64,000 nucleotides of DNA. Origin: Vesta saturnalis (taxonomy: Eukaryota > Arthropoda > Insecta > Coleoptera > Lampyridae). The stretch is taken from NCBI GenBank assembly GCA_036346205.1, contig JARFJB010000108.1, positions 5,001-69,000 of the forward strand, given 5' to 3'. The notes under the pieces are model-generated. The model saw only the letters and a program-made list of their open reading frames with translations, was not told the origin of the DNA and did not search any database. Positions 11,750-21,777 of this stretch are shown piece by piece (within the stretch, counting starts at the first letter, position 1; each line of letters starts with the position of its first letter). Made by a program: the position numbers and the translations under genes.

Positions 11750-11906
11750 CGCTTGCCTTCGTGAAAATTATTGTAGGAAAGCCCTTCAGGAAATTTAGAA
11801 GCAAAGGTATTCATTCACACGGCTTATTTGTTAAGATCTTGTAACAACCCATTTTGAGTTGTATTAAAATATACCGTAATTTACGTTCTACGTTCATTTA
11901 GTTGTA
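11485..11906 (-). repeat. R1 tandem unit 2 with CA, CG and TA tracts
   Basis: Direct repeat of unit 1, starting with the same TAGACGCTAAATCAAATAG and ending TTCATTTAGTTG. The central tract is (CA)n at about 11653-11670, (CG)4 at 11671-11678, then (TA)n at 11679-11747. Outside the tract the two units differ by only scattered substitutions and indels. Confidence 0.85.
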
Positions 11907-13020
11907 AATATAAGGAAAATTTTATTTGTTAATGATTTGTAAGCATGAGGTAGGCAACTTAATTTGCATTTTGGTGTAACTTAAGTTGCATATTTTTTTA
12001 AGGGTTTATACTCCCACTTCTTTAAATTATTTTTTTTCTGCTCAATATTTTCGCGCAACGCGTCATCGTTGACCTAATTCTTAGCGCAAATTTTTTCGCG
12101 CACGGCTGAATCACCAGATATTCGGAGCGTCCATTTTGTTCACTTCTTGTTCTTATGCAGGAAGCCATATTTTTGGGTTTCCCCCTAAATGTTGTGAAAA
12201 GTGCCAGTGATTTAATGGTAAGATAATTTAACTCGTAATACTAAAAATTAAAACATTTGCTCATTGTAGGCACTTTTTTTTTACTTTTACTTTTCTACTT
12301 TAATTACATTTTAATTACACGTTTAATTCTATTTTTACGTACGCTTTCATTTTATGATTGCAATTTTTTGTTTGAAATTTCAAGAAAATGCAATAAACGG
12401 ATTATTCAATTTCATGAAGATAAATTTATAAAAAGTAAAATTACATTTTGGTGTTTTACAACGAACGGCGTTGCCATTTCGAGATATTGCGCAATATTGG
12501 TGCAAAGATGACATCATCTTTGGTTTACATTTCCGTAATCGTTTAGATACCACAGGTTATTAAAAAGTTGTGTACAAACTTTTAGGAACAGGTATTTATG
12601 TTTAATGATTATTTAATTAATTTAAGGCTATAACTAGTTTTAAGATATACTTTATTTAACCCTATCATTAACTGTTAATAAACATAGTTTGTATATTTGT
12701 TTATTTTTTACATTTTGGTAGAATTTTTATTGTAAACAACCTCGGTTTAGTTATTCCGAGCATAATTAAAAAATAACTTGGCGTCCGAGGTCTTTTTTTA
12801 TTAGTGTTACATGGCAGTTATTATATTGATGTTCAGTGGAAGTAATAGAGCAGAAATTGAGCAAACCAAAGGATTGAATCGGCCCTACTTTAATCAACCG
12901 ACTGGGACAAAGGCATTATTTTTGGTAAATGGGGTTGTATCTCGAGTTAGTTCAACGATTATGTTATAACACCCATTAATTTATTAAATTTTTTAAACCT
13001 CTTCAACCACTATTTAAAAT
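11907..13020. other. No gene established; one possible small exon
   Basis: AT-rich with a CG-bearing patch near 12045-12130. A stretch near 12160-12217 is flanked by an acceptor-like CTTATGCAG and a donor-like GTAAGAT and would encode 19 codons, but nothing else supports an exon. The ORF at 12257-12511 has no recognisable motif. Confidence 0.3.
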
Positions 13021-13024
13021 CTTG

Positions 13025-13433
13025 ATTTTTTTATGGTACCGATATTTTTATAATCTCCATTGTCTTGATTAAGAGGTAGTTATTGATAAAATGGCCTTGC
13101 AAGCACTGACCGAATTTGATGATTATTTTTTGGGTTTCTTGTTTTTGAATTGCAAAATTTAATATGTTCTTTTTATGCAACTGTACTAAAATTTAATACG
13201 CAAATGCCCTAATATATGACCATTCTTAATGTTTATAACTGTTTTAAGAGATTGGAAACTATTATAACTTCATCCTCTGAGCCTGCGATTTGCCGGCGTA
13301 AAGTAGTAAATTGATTTTATGAGAAGTATCGAATTAAATAATTTTACAGCGACATTCTCCGTTTATCGCTCATTTAGATTGTGATCAATGTTATTGAAAT
13401 AATACAAGTTTCTTTGTTAAGTAACAAGTCAGT
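13025..13433 (-). repeat. R2 repeat, copy 2, first part
   Basis: Reverse complement of the 6880-7310 part of copy 1. It stops at the TTAA where piggyBac-1 begins and resumes at 15879. Confidence 0.82.
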
Positions 13434-13437
13434 TTAA
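13434..13437. repeat. TTAA target site, left
   Basis: piggyBac-type TTAA duplication, repeated at 15875-15878. The uninterrupted copy 1 of R2 shows what the site looked like before insertion. Confidence 0.9.
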
Positions 13438-15874
13438 CCCTTCGTCGGCCGCAATGCTGATTCTAACACGTCCCGGCGCAATGTATCTGAGAGATTCCAG
13501 TATTCTATCTCGTTTAATACCTACTTATCTTTACGTCTGTTGTTAGTTTGTGTCAAATAAAATTGTTTTAATTTAAACAAGGTACAAAAACAAACATTTG
13601 CACTTAAAATATCTTTTATTAATTTTATTTTTCATAGACATAAGATTGAAATGAAACCGTAGGTACTTACTAGGTATACGTTCTTAAAAAGTAAAAAATT
13701 TATTATTTATTATTTATTGAATGTAAAAGCAAAAATATAAAATATAGGAACCTAAACATAATATCAACACAATCTTCATCACTTTGTTCGTTGCATAAAT
13801 TTGATTGATTGCATATCATGACGGCATGCTCAAGGCAGAAACATTCATTACATTGCTTGCAAAAGTACTTAGAAAGCCTTGTTTTTTTATTAGATGAACA
13901 GGACGCACAAAGTTTCCGTTTATTACTACTACTTGAAGGTAGGTCTTTGTTATTTGGACAATTCGTTTTGTTCAGTTTTTCTTGAAGATACAATGTCATT
14001 CCTCGACTTTTCGTGCTCCGTCTATTCAGATCATCCGCCACTAGTTCCCTAACAAGCTGTTTTAAAAAATCTTTCCTGCTCTTGACTACGTTTTCATTTT
14101 TTAGATGAACAACTAGAGAATTAATTCCACTTATATTTAGCATGGCAAAGAAAACGACCATTGGCCAACGGCGAGTGTTCCTTGCTACATCATAGGTGGC
14201 GGCCATTTTATCAACTACATCAACACCAGATTTCGTTGCATTGTAAAATGTGACAATTTCTGGTTTCCGATCATCTAGTGTTCCCGAGTCGATAGCTGCG
14301 TCATAATGAAGGCTTGAAATCAAAACGACGTTTTTTCCGTTTTTTGGAACATAAAATACGATGGTTCCATTATTTGAATATCCAAACAGGCTACTTTTTT
14401 CCTCCCTATTTTTAGTAGCTACAAATTCTATTGGTAGTTCTCGTTTGTTTTTTTTTATTGTTCCAACATCTGAAAGTTTTTTATCTTTGAGGTCAGTTAC
14501 TAAAGAAACAGCAGTGAACCAATTGTCCGCTGTTATATTACGTCCAGTTTGATATATTGGTTCCACAAGCCTTTTGACAACGTCGAGGGGTTTATTACTA
14601 AGTTGGTACGGGCCTTCGGGCTGTTTTCCTGCATATATTTCTAGATTATGTGTATAATAATTTTGTGAATCCACCAAAGAAAAGATTTGGGATTGGATGT
14701 ATTGACGAAATCCACATCTACCGCGAAATGCTGCAAGCATTTCATCAATGGTTACATTTTGACCGACAGAGTAAGTCTTCTTGCAGTTTTCGGTGAATAA
14801 AGTAAAAACTTTACGAATTGCTGAATGTTTGTCCGATTTTTTTCTGGTGTCTCTGCTAGATTTGTCGTCAAAGCGCATGCAACGTAACAGAAATTTGAAG
14901 CGTTTGATACTCATTACCACACGAAACATCTCTACCCCTGTTCCATCTGTCGCCCATAACTCTTCTAAGCTCTGTCTATTACTACGAACAAGCCCTGCAA
15001 GGAATAGAAGACCAATAACTGCCTTTATTTCAGTGTTATCGGTGAATTTTGCATCTCTTGCGCGTTGGAATTTGGGTCTAATTGACTCAATGTACTGGTT
15101 AGTAGACAATAATATCTAATATGTCATTCGTAATAAAATAACTCCAAATACGCTGTCTTAGCTTCTTTCGCGGGACCGTTGACTCCGGGCACATCCGTAA
15201 TAATATTATGCTTCTGCTTCTTTACACGTTGAGAGCCCATGATTTTACACCACTTTGTAGATTTATCCTTTCCAACGACAAAATCACCCCCGTCTTCGTT
15301 ACCAATGTCGTCATCTGAAGCGCCTGCATCTGTAAATTGGTCCGTGTCAGAGTCGTCTTGACGGACATCTACATAGTCTTCAGTTTCGGTATCAGCCTCG
15401 CCTTCAAAATCTTCCGCTAATAACACGTCGTCGTCATCCTCGTCAAGTATTCGTAATAACATTTCTCTATCTTTTGGATCGTCGGTTTGATAACGTCGAT
15501 TTGCCGCCATTTTCCCAAGGTAACCTACGAAATTCAATACAAATAACATTGCTAGGTGCATGTATCTGTGAGATATAACTCAAGAATTATAAATATTATC
15601 ATAAAATATCTATAATGAACATCTTATTAACGCACCTTATGATGCGATATTTAAGACAAATTATATTAACGCGCACTCAAGAAATGACTACTCTAAAGGG
15701 CGTAATATATCTCAGAGATAAATACTGCAATAGTCCGTAAACGTAATCTTAAACAGGAGCGTTAACTACACCACTACATGCACTAGATTGATGTAGGAAG
15801 ATACATTGAAGGTCAACCTGCTACTTGCTCCCACCCAAATAAAATCAACCCCACACTTCGCGTCCGACGAAGGG
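13438..15874 (-). mobile_element. piggyBac-1 DNA transposon
   Basis: 2,437 bp with terminal inverted repeats CCCTTCGTCGG (13438-13448) and CCGACGAAGGG (15864-15874), flanked on both sides by TTAA. It sits inside repeat R2, whose halves rejoin when the element and one TTAA are removed. It contains one transposase gene on the minus strand, split by a short disruption. Size, ends and target site are typical of piggyBac. Confidence 0.95.
13703..15510 (-). pseudogene. piggyBac-1 transposase, nearly intact
   Basis: Minus-strand gene in two frames. The first open stretch (to 15124) has a likely start at the Met-Ala-Ala-Asn near 15510. It encodes the usual acidic N terminus (an E-D-D-D-D-V run) followed by a basic patch. 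The second stretch (about 15109 to 13703) encodes the catalytic domain with all three aspartates in context: V-T-I-D-E-M, I-T-A-D-N-W-F and S-G-V-D-V-V-D-K-M. A C-terminal Cys-rich finger follows (C-x2-C.., C-x2-C.., C-x-C-L-E-H). The frame changes at about 15110-15125, with a TAG nearby, in a stretch of under 30 bp. A stretched C-terminal tail follows the finger. Apart from that one lesion the protein appears complete. Confidence 0.88.
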
Positions 15875-15878
15875 TTAA
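15875..15878. repeat. TTAA target site, right
   Basis: Second copy of the piggyBac target duplication. Confidence 0.9.
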
Positions 15879-16215
15879 AAGAGATATTAATTTATAAAGT
15901 AACGTAATTATGAAGTAAGTCGGTCATTGACCGAACAGCCCTTTTTTTGGGAGTTACTCTTTTTATAAGAACCAGTACACCGATTGTCGCATATGCACCT
16001 TATCTGTTGCCATTTTAGGCTGTACTGGACTAAATACATTTGAAGATTATGATAGGGCTTTCGTCGAAGTATATGTTGTTTTTAATAGCTATGTGTCAAC
16101 ATTGCATAATCATAAAAGAGCGGAAAAATCTATTCTATTTCAAATTGATTTCATAACTGCTTAAATAATTTGGATTATTCATTTGTACACCTAATATTAA
16201 TAATCCCGAGAATAT
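15879..16215 (-). repeat. R2 repeat, copy 2, second part
   Basis: Continues the reverse complement of copy 1 (about 6655-6870), including the TTTGGGAGTTAC and GCACCTTATCTGTTGCCATTT blocks. It ends near TGTACACCTAATATTAAT. Confidence 0.8.
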
Positions 16216-19040
16216 TGCTTGCAAGTAATCTTGTGTACAAGGTTTTCATCAATAGTAGTTTCAACTATTTTAGCAAGATTTTTTCCAACAGATGGGAAGT
16301 GCTAATTAAATGCATTATTACTCTTGGTCAAATTGATTGACCGTCAGTTTGTATTATTTTAAATATTCTACTCTAAGATTCCTTAAGATTACAAGATTCT
16401 TTTGTACTAGACCACAAGTCTTCAGTATTTTTACTATTACTAATTTTATTTTTAAAATATTTATGTTTGGTAAATTTAATAAAATTGCTAACTTTGTTTT
16501 GACGTTTATAAGTAATCTTGATTGGTTTTAAATACTTTTTAAATAAGAAGTTTTTATAATATGTTTCATCCAGAATAACATCGGTAATCCATGGTTTTTT
16601 TTTGGTGTTGAATTTTTGTTGATTACTTTTAGATAAGTGTATTCAAATACACATTCTTTGACAAATTTGATGAAATTTACAAAATTAGATTTTAAACAAA
16701 GCAATTCATTAAACGGCCATCCTGTATTCAATAATACAGAATTTATTTCATTACAATCGATAATAATTGATTTGAGAATGATAGAGTTTGATTTGCTATT
16801 GCAGAAGCAAACGTTGTTAAATTGAAGATTTAGTAATGTAGGAAAATAGTCCGAAATTTTTAAGGAGATCAACTGACAAGACGAACATTTGACAAAAAAA
16901 ATGAACTATACAAGTTTCCAGGTTATTATAAATTCTAGTGGGATTTGTAATACATTGATAAAAAGCCAAACTCGCAAAGTAAATTCATGTATCTTTCAAA
17001 GTGGCTGTTACAGTGGATAGTAAGTCAATATTGATACCACCAACAATAAATTCTACATCAGATTTGCAATAATTATTTTGAAAGATGGTACAACTATTGA
17101 CGAAGAGAACTGCAGGTCTTATCGAAACGTTTAGATTGTATGACAAATATAAAAATACACCATAAAAAAATCAAAAAGATAAGTATTTTAAATTAACGAG
17201 AGTGTTAATTGAATATGTTGATGATCGAAAACCTTTGGTGGTGATTACAATACTAAAACAGTCGAACGGTGTTCGCCATTTATTTCATCTGATGATGGAA
17301 CTAATGCTAAAAATAATGATATTAAAACAAGGATTTAAACAACTTTATTAAATTAGACCTTCACGATGGCATTTCTCCTAAGCAATATTCGCCGTTTATG
17401 TGGAACATTTAAATGTATGTGCAATATTCATTGCAAGTGGGCTCTTATTGGTTATTATGTTTTAAATCCTTTAATATTGTTGGTTATCATAATGTGAAGG
17501 AAACAGTCCTTAATGTTTATTAATATTAGTGGTGAAGTCGTGTCAATTTTAATTACGATCTAACCTTTAGTTAGTATAAAAGTAATAATTATTTTCATTT
17601 AGTACCAAAAATATCAGTGTTCATTTATGCTTAACATTAAAAAATGGAAAAGAAAGTCGCAATGCATCAATAAAACTACGTTTGATGGGAATTGGTCTTT
17701 ATGTCACCCTCGAGTTTTATTTCATGGCTTTTTCTGCAATTTTTCGTAGTGTAAGTATACATTTCAGTGTAAATACGATCGTCAGTAAAAATGTAACTGC
17801 CCGCCTTATTACATTATAGGCTTTCGGCTGCCTTGAAAACGACGTTCGAAATACATATATTAATCTTTATATTTTTTAGTTAAATCTGTCATTTATATTA
17901 AGCCAAATTTGTAATTCCCTCATTTACCATATGTCAGAACATTTAAGGCTTTACAAAGCCTTCCGAATCGTGAGGCCGCAATAATCAAGTCTGATTTAAT
18001 CAAAGAGCAAACAGTTACTGTTTGTTCAACAAATGCTATAATATTAACCCTATGTGTCCACTGTTTACCACTCCTCATCTGAGACCAATCATGGCGTTCT
18101 CTCCTTTTCACGTTCCAGCAACCCTTCTGTACCCAAGAGTAATCACGCTCGCTTGATCAAATAATATTTATGCCATCCAAAGTTATAGTTATTCACGTTT
18201 CATATTTTTAAAAATAATTTATTCACTCGAATAGTTTATGACCATTTTTAGAATACTTAGTATCCATTCAAAGTTATAGCGTAGGAAATTGTAAAAGTCT
18301 GAAAAAGAAAACATTAAGAATTTAACATTTAAAAATCGATAAATTGCTACCGCCTACACGAATCCCGATTTCTACTTTCGTTATTGAATTTCGTCTAACA
18401 GCGATTTACAAATTGCCTTTGCATTATATAAAAGAACATTGAAATTACAAAATTATAGACGTATTACTCGTATACGGCATTCCCTTAATGGTTCGCATGT
18501 TCATTAAATTTTCTTAAAATATGCACAAATTTTTAATACAAAATGAATTCGGAATTCCTCAGAACAAAGTTAAAGTATTTATTTCTCGAATTACAGTTAA
18601 GGGCGTTAAGATCGTGTTTCAACATATCAATTTTCTCTTTTCCGCTGTGCCAATACACATTTTGTACAATTATTTTAATTAAAAACGGTGCTACAATAAA
18701 CGACTTTGTGAGACCGAAAATTGTAATGGTATAACGGGTTGTACTTGGCAGGGATATTTATGAATTTAATTTAAAATATATAAATATCATTTAACTAAAA
18801 TTCAAAATTATACTATATCAACTACATCAAATTTTTGATTAAACCTATACGTTCTAATTTCTAAAATCTAATTTAGACAACCAACTTTGGCAGTAAGATA
18901 AACATAGGAAAGTTAAAAGACCTAAAAATCACCTAAATAGTAAAGAATAAACACTGCAACAATTAACACACTGAAATGAACCCTATTATCTAAAAAGACA
19001 ATCACAATAATTTATTCAAAACGTTACATTTCAACTATAT
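16216..19040. other. AT-rich region, no established gene
   Basis: Mostly low-complexity AT. The minus frame 16528-16872 (about 114 codons, Asn/Ile/Lys-rich, containing a short G-W-P-F-N-E-L-L stretch) and a frame near 16240-16330 reading like F-P-S-V-G-K-N-L-A-K might be the worn remains of a transposon ORF, but I cannot assign a family. The ORFs at 17920-18111 and 18543-18734 look like chance. Confidence 0.35.
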
Positions 19041-19043
19041 ATA

Positions 19044-20093
19044 CACAGGGTGGCGCATTAGAGTGACAAAGTCCCATATCTCCTTTATTTAAAGAGATAC
19101 AAAAAAAAATTAAATACAAAAATATTTTTAATTATACAGGCATATTTAGCATTAAAAATAAGGATGACTTTGTATAAGAGTGTATATTACAAAAAATTGT
19201 AGTTTTTGAAATAATGACAATTTATCATTTTTTTATTGTAAAAAGGCTATACGGCTTTCAAGTTTTGTTGTTAGTTGGCTGTGACGGCGGGGCGCGGCGA
19301 AACAAAAAAAATCGAGCACTTCAGATCGAAATATTACAATTTATTGAACCCCATATAAATAATTATTTTATTAAACGAACTTAAAGTAAAGACAATTTAT
19401 GTCCTAATCCTAATCATAAACTTAACACCTCTAATGTAACTAAACCTGTAACCAATTATACAGATAAAAGTACTAGAAACACGTCAAATACGTACTATCT
19501 AATAAGTTGTTCGAAATGTCCGCCTCTTTCTTGAATACACAATGCAATACGTCTCTCAATTCGCTGCTTAAATTTCTACACATTTCAACACTAATGTTTT
19601 GAAAACAGTTTCTAATCCTAATCTTCATGTCTTCATTTGTTGTAGGCGGTATTTTATAAACCTGCTCTTTGACGTACCCCCATATGCTAAAGTCTATTTT
19701 AGTAAGATCTGGGGATCCAGCAGGCCAAGCAACAGGCCCTCCCCTCCCAATCCAACATTCTGGATATCTATCATTTAAAAAAGTTATTATCGGACCAGTA
19801 TGATGTACTGGGGCCCCATCATGAGGAAACCACATTTCTTGTTGCGTATCCTGTGGCACTTGACGCAACAAATTAGGTAGATGGTTTTACAGAAAGTCTA
19901 AGTATACTTCCCCTAATAATTGTATGTAGAATTTAAATATGTAATAATATATAGGGTTTTCTATCTAAAAAAATATTTAAAATTACTTCTAAGCTTTTAT
20001 GATCTACCCTGTATAATTAAAAATATTTTTGGAATATGCACCAGAATATATCTCACAACTTGTATTTAATTTTTTTGTATCTCTTTAAATAAA

Positions 20094-20096
<3 letters not shown>
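19044..20096 (-). mobile_element. Mariner-like element C, truncated
   Basis: The left end begins after a TA with CACAGGGTGGCGCATTAGAG. An inner inverted repeat (CTCCTTTATTTAAAGAGATAC and on to a TTTTTAATTATACAGG block) recurs in reverse near 20005-20096. The right copy lacks the outermost 30 bp, which are replaced by the TA tract. About 1.05 kb contains only the second half of a transposase, so this is an internally deleted copy. Confidence 0.75.
19473..19960 (-). pseudogene. Element C transposase, C-terminal half
   Basis: The open frame 19473-19871 extends upstream past one TAA to about 19960 with homologous residues (E-V-Y-L-D-F-L). It carries W-F-P-H-D-G-A-P-V-H-H-T (second catalytic Asp) and W-P-A-G-S-P-D-L-T-K-I-D (third Asp). 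By my count 41 residues lie between the second and third Asp, the same DD41D spacing as in element A. The helix-turn-helix N terminus and first Asp are missing, so the gene is dead. Confidence 0.8.

Positions 20097-20150
<54 letters not shown>
20097..20150. repeat. (TA)n between elements C and A
   Basis: Uninterrupted alternating TA, about 54 bp. It is the only sequence between the two mariner-like elements. Confidence 0.92.
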
Positions 20151-20151
<1 letters not shown>

Positions 20152-20586
20152 CAGTGCGTTCAATATAATCAGATGCACTCAATAACTCTTTTGTATTGCG
20201 TTTCACAAGAAAGTGTTTAAATAGTTTTTTATTCATTTACAAATACTCTATTAAGTGCTTGGTTTAGATAATTTTTTAAGCTTCCGGTTTGACCGAAAGC
20301 GCACATAACTTTATTTTTTTAAATCACACTGTATATATATTTTTGCATTTTTGCATTGCTTATTTTTTCTCAATACATACGTATAAAATTCTTATAGGGT
20401 TTTATAAAAAAAAATTAGAGAAAAATGCCATCGAAAGTTTTTCAATTTTATTATACGATTAGAAGAATCAAACAAAATCGTAGGTAGCGTACGTCAACAA
20501 AATCGCATCGCAATTGTTTTTTGGTTTATTGCAATTAACAATCAAATAAAAGTTTAATTTGATTTCAATTGAAATAATTGTTTAAA

Positions 20587-21657
20587 ATGAATAACAGTGA
20601 AAAGGTTGACCTGTTGTTAATTTTTGGTGAATGTAAACGTAATTCTCGACGAGCCGTAGAATTATACGCACAAAGATATCCCAATAGATACCATCCTTCC
20701 GAAAGTTACATACGAAAAATTGAACAATCGCTTAGAATGCGTGGAACATTACCAGGAGTAAATTATCAGAATTTAGAACAACAAAGAAATGTTTTGACCG
20801 AAGATATTGAAGTACAAATATTGGGTTATTTTAGAGTAAATCCACGGTCATCTATTAGACATGTAGAACAAGAAGTAGGTGTATCAGTTGGCTCAATTCA
20901 CAGGACATTAAAAAAATTCAAAATGCTGCCGTATAAAGTCGATTTGATTCAACACTTGCGGCCTCAAGACTCTGATCGGAGATTAACTTTGATTGCATGG
21001 ATAGTTGACCAATGTGATCACAATCCATTATTTTTAGATCATATTTTATGGACAGATGAATCCAAGTTTACAAATAATGGAGTTATTAATAAACAAAACA
21101 ATCGTTATTGGTCTGACGAAAATCCTCATTGGTCAATGGAAACTAACCATCAAACCGTATGGGGTACTAATGTTTGGTGCGGTTTAATTGGAAGCCAATT
21201 ACTCGGGCCTTATTTCTATGATGGTAATCTAAACGCCAATAGGTATCTTGAATTTTTAGATAACGTGCTACCAACAATGTTCGATGAGTTTCCTCTGCTT
21301 CTGCGACAACAATTGTATTTCCAGCAAGATGGAGCTCCAGCTCACAACACGTTGATAGTAAAAGAATATCTTAACCAAACGTTCAATGAACGATGGATAG
21401 GAACTAACGTCCCTGTAGAATGGCCTGCGAGATCACCGGATCTTACACCGTTAGACTTTTTCTTGTGGGGTCATTTAAAAACAGTGGTGTATGCCGATCC
21501 ACCTTTAAATGTTATAGACTTAAAGAATAAAATTACAGCTGCATGTGCTAATTTAACTACGCAGCAAATCAAAAAATCAACTAACCATAAACTCAGGCGA
21601 CGATTAGAAGCATGTCTAGAACAGAATGGTGGCAACTTTGAACAATTTATTCGCTAA
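20587..21657 (+). CDS. DD41D mariner-like transposase, intact
   Basis: Open from ATG at 20587 to TAA at 21655-21657, 356 codons. The first in-frame Met was chosen because upstream codons lie in the 5' UTR (the frame opens at a TTG at 20578). The N-terminal 115 residues hold two helix-turn-helix regions: R-R-A-V-E-L-Y-A-Q-R-Y-P, then S-S-I-R-H-V-E-Q-E-V-G-V-S-V-G-S-I-H-R. The catalytic domain follows with L-W-T-D-E-S-K-F, F-Q-Q-D-G-A-P-A-H-N and W-P-A-R-S-P-D-L-T-P-L-D-F-F-L-W-G. The last two Asp are separated by 41 residues, as in the rosa-type DD41D elements known from insects. Such enzymes cut and paste their element at TA. No stop, frameshift or missing catalytic residue is seen. Confidence 0.9.
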   Translation: MNNSEKVDLLLIFGECKRNSRRAVELYAQRYPNRYHPSESYIRKIEQSLRMRGTLPGVNYQNLEQQRNVLTEDIEVQILGYFRVNPRSSIRHVEQEVGVSVGSIHRTLKKFKMLPYKVDLIQHLRPQDSDRRLTLIAWIVDQCDHNPLFLDHILWTDESKFTNNGVINKQNNRYWSDENPHWSMETNHQTVWGTNVWCGLIGSQLLGPYFYDGNLNANRYLEFLDNVLPTMFDEFPLLLRQQLYFQQDGAPAHNTLIVKEYLNQTFNERWIGTNVPVEWPARSPDLTPLDFFLWGHLKTVVYADPPLNVIDLKNKITAACANLTTQQIKKSTNHKLRRRLEACLEQNGGNFEQFIR

Positions 21658-21769
21658 TTATAACTGATTTTGTTTAATTTTTCTAATCATATAATAAAAT
21701 TGAAAAACTTTCGATGGCATTTTTCTTTAATTTTTTTTATAAAACCCTATAAGAATATTATACGTATGT
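21657..21769. repeat. About 113-bp segment duplicated across the hAT insertion
   Basis: The stretch beginning ATTATAACTGATTTTG and ending ACGTATGT recurs with a few differences at 24451-24553, directly after the hAT. It contains the start of the right inverted repeat of element A. Confidence 0.85.
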
Positions 21770-21777
21770 ATTATAAC
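21770..21777. repeat. hAT target-site duplication, left
   Basis: ATTATAAC, repeated exactly at 24451-24458; 8 bp is the normal hAT duplication length. Confidence 0.9.

Noticed and set aside
12257..12511. Possible small membrane protein
   Set aside because: Phe/Leu-rich only because of T-rich DNA; no start context, motif or neighbour supports it.
16528..16872. Possible coding remnant on the minus strand
   Set aside because: No family could be named and its composition fits AT-rich chance; kept only as a low-confidence note in the gap entry.
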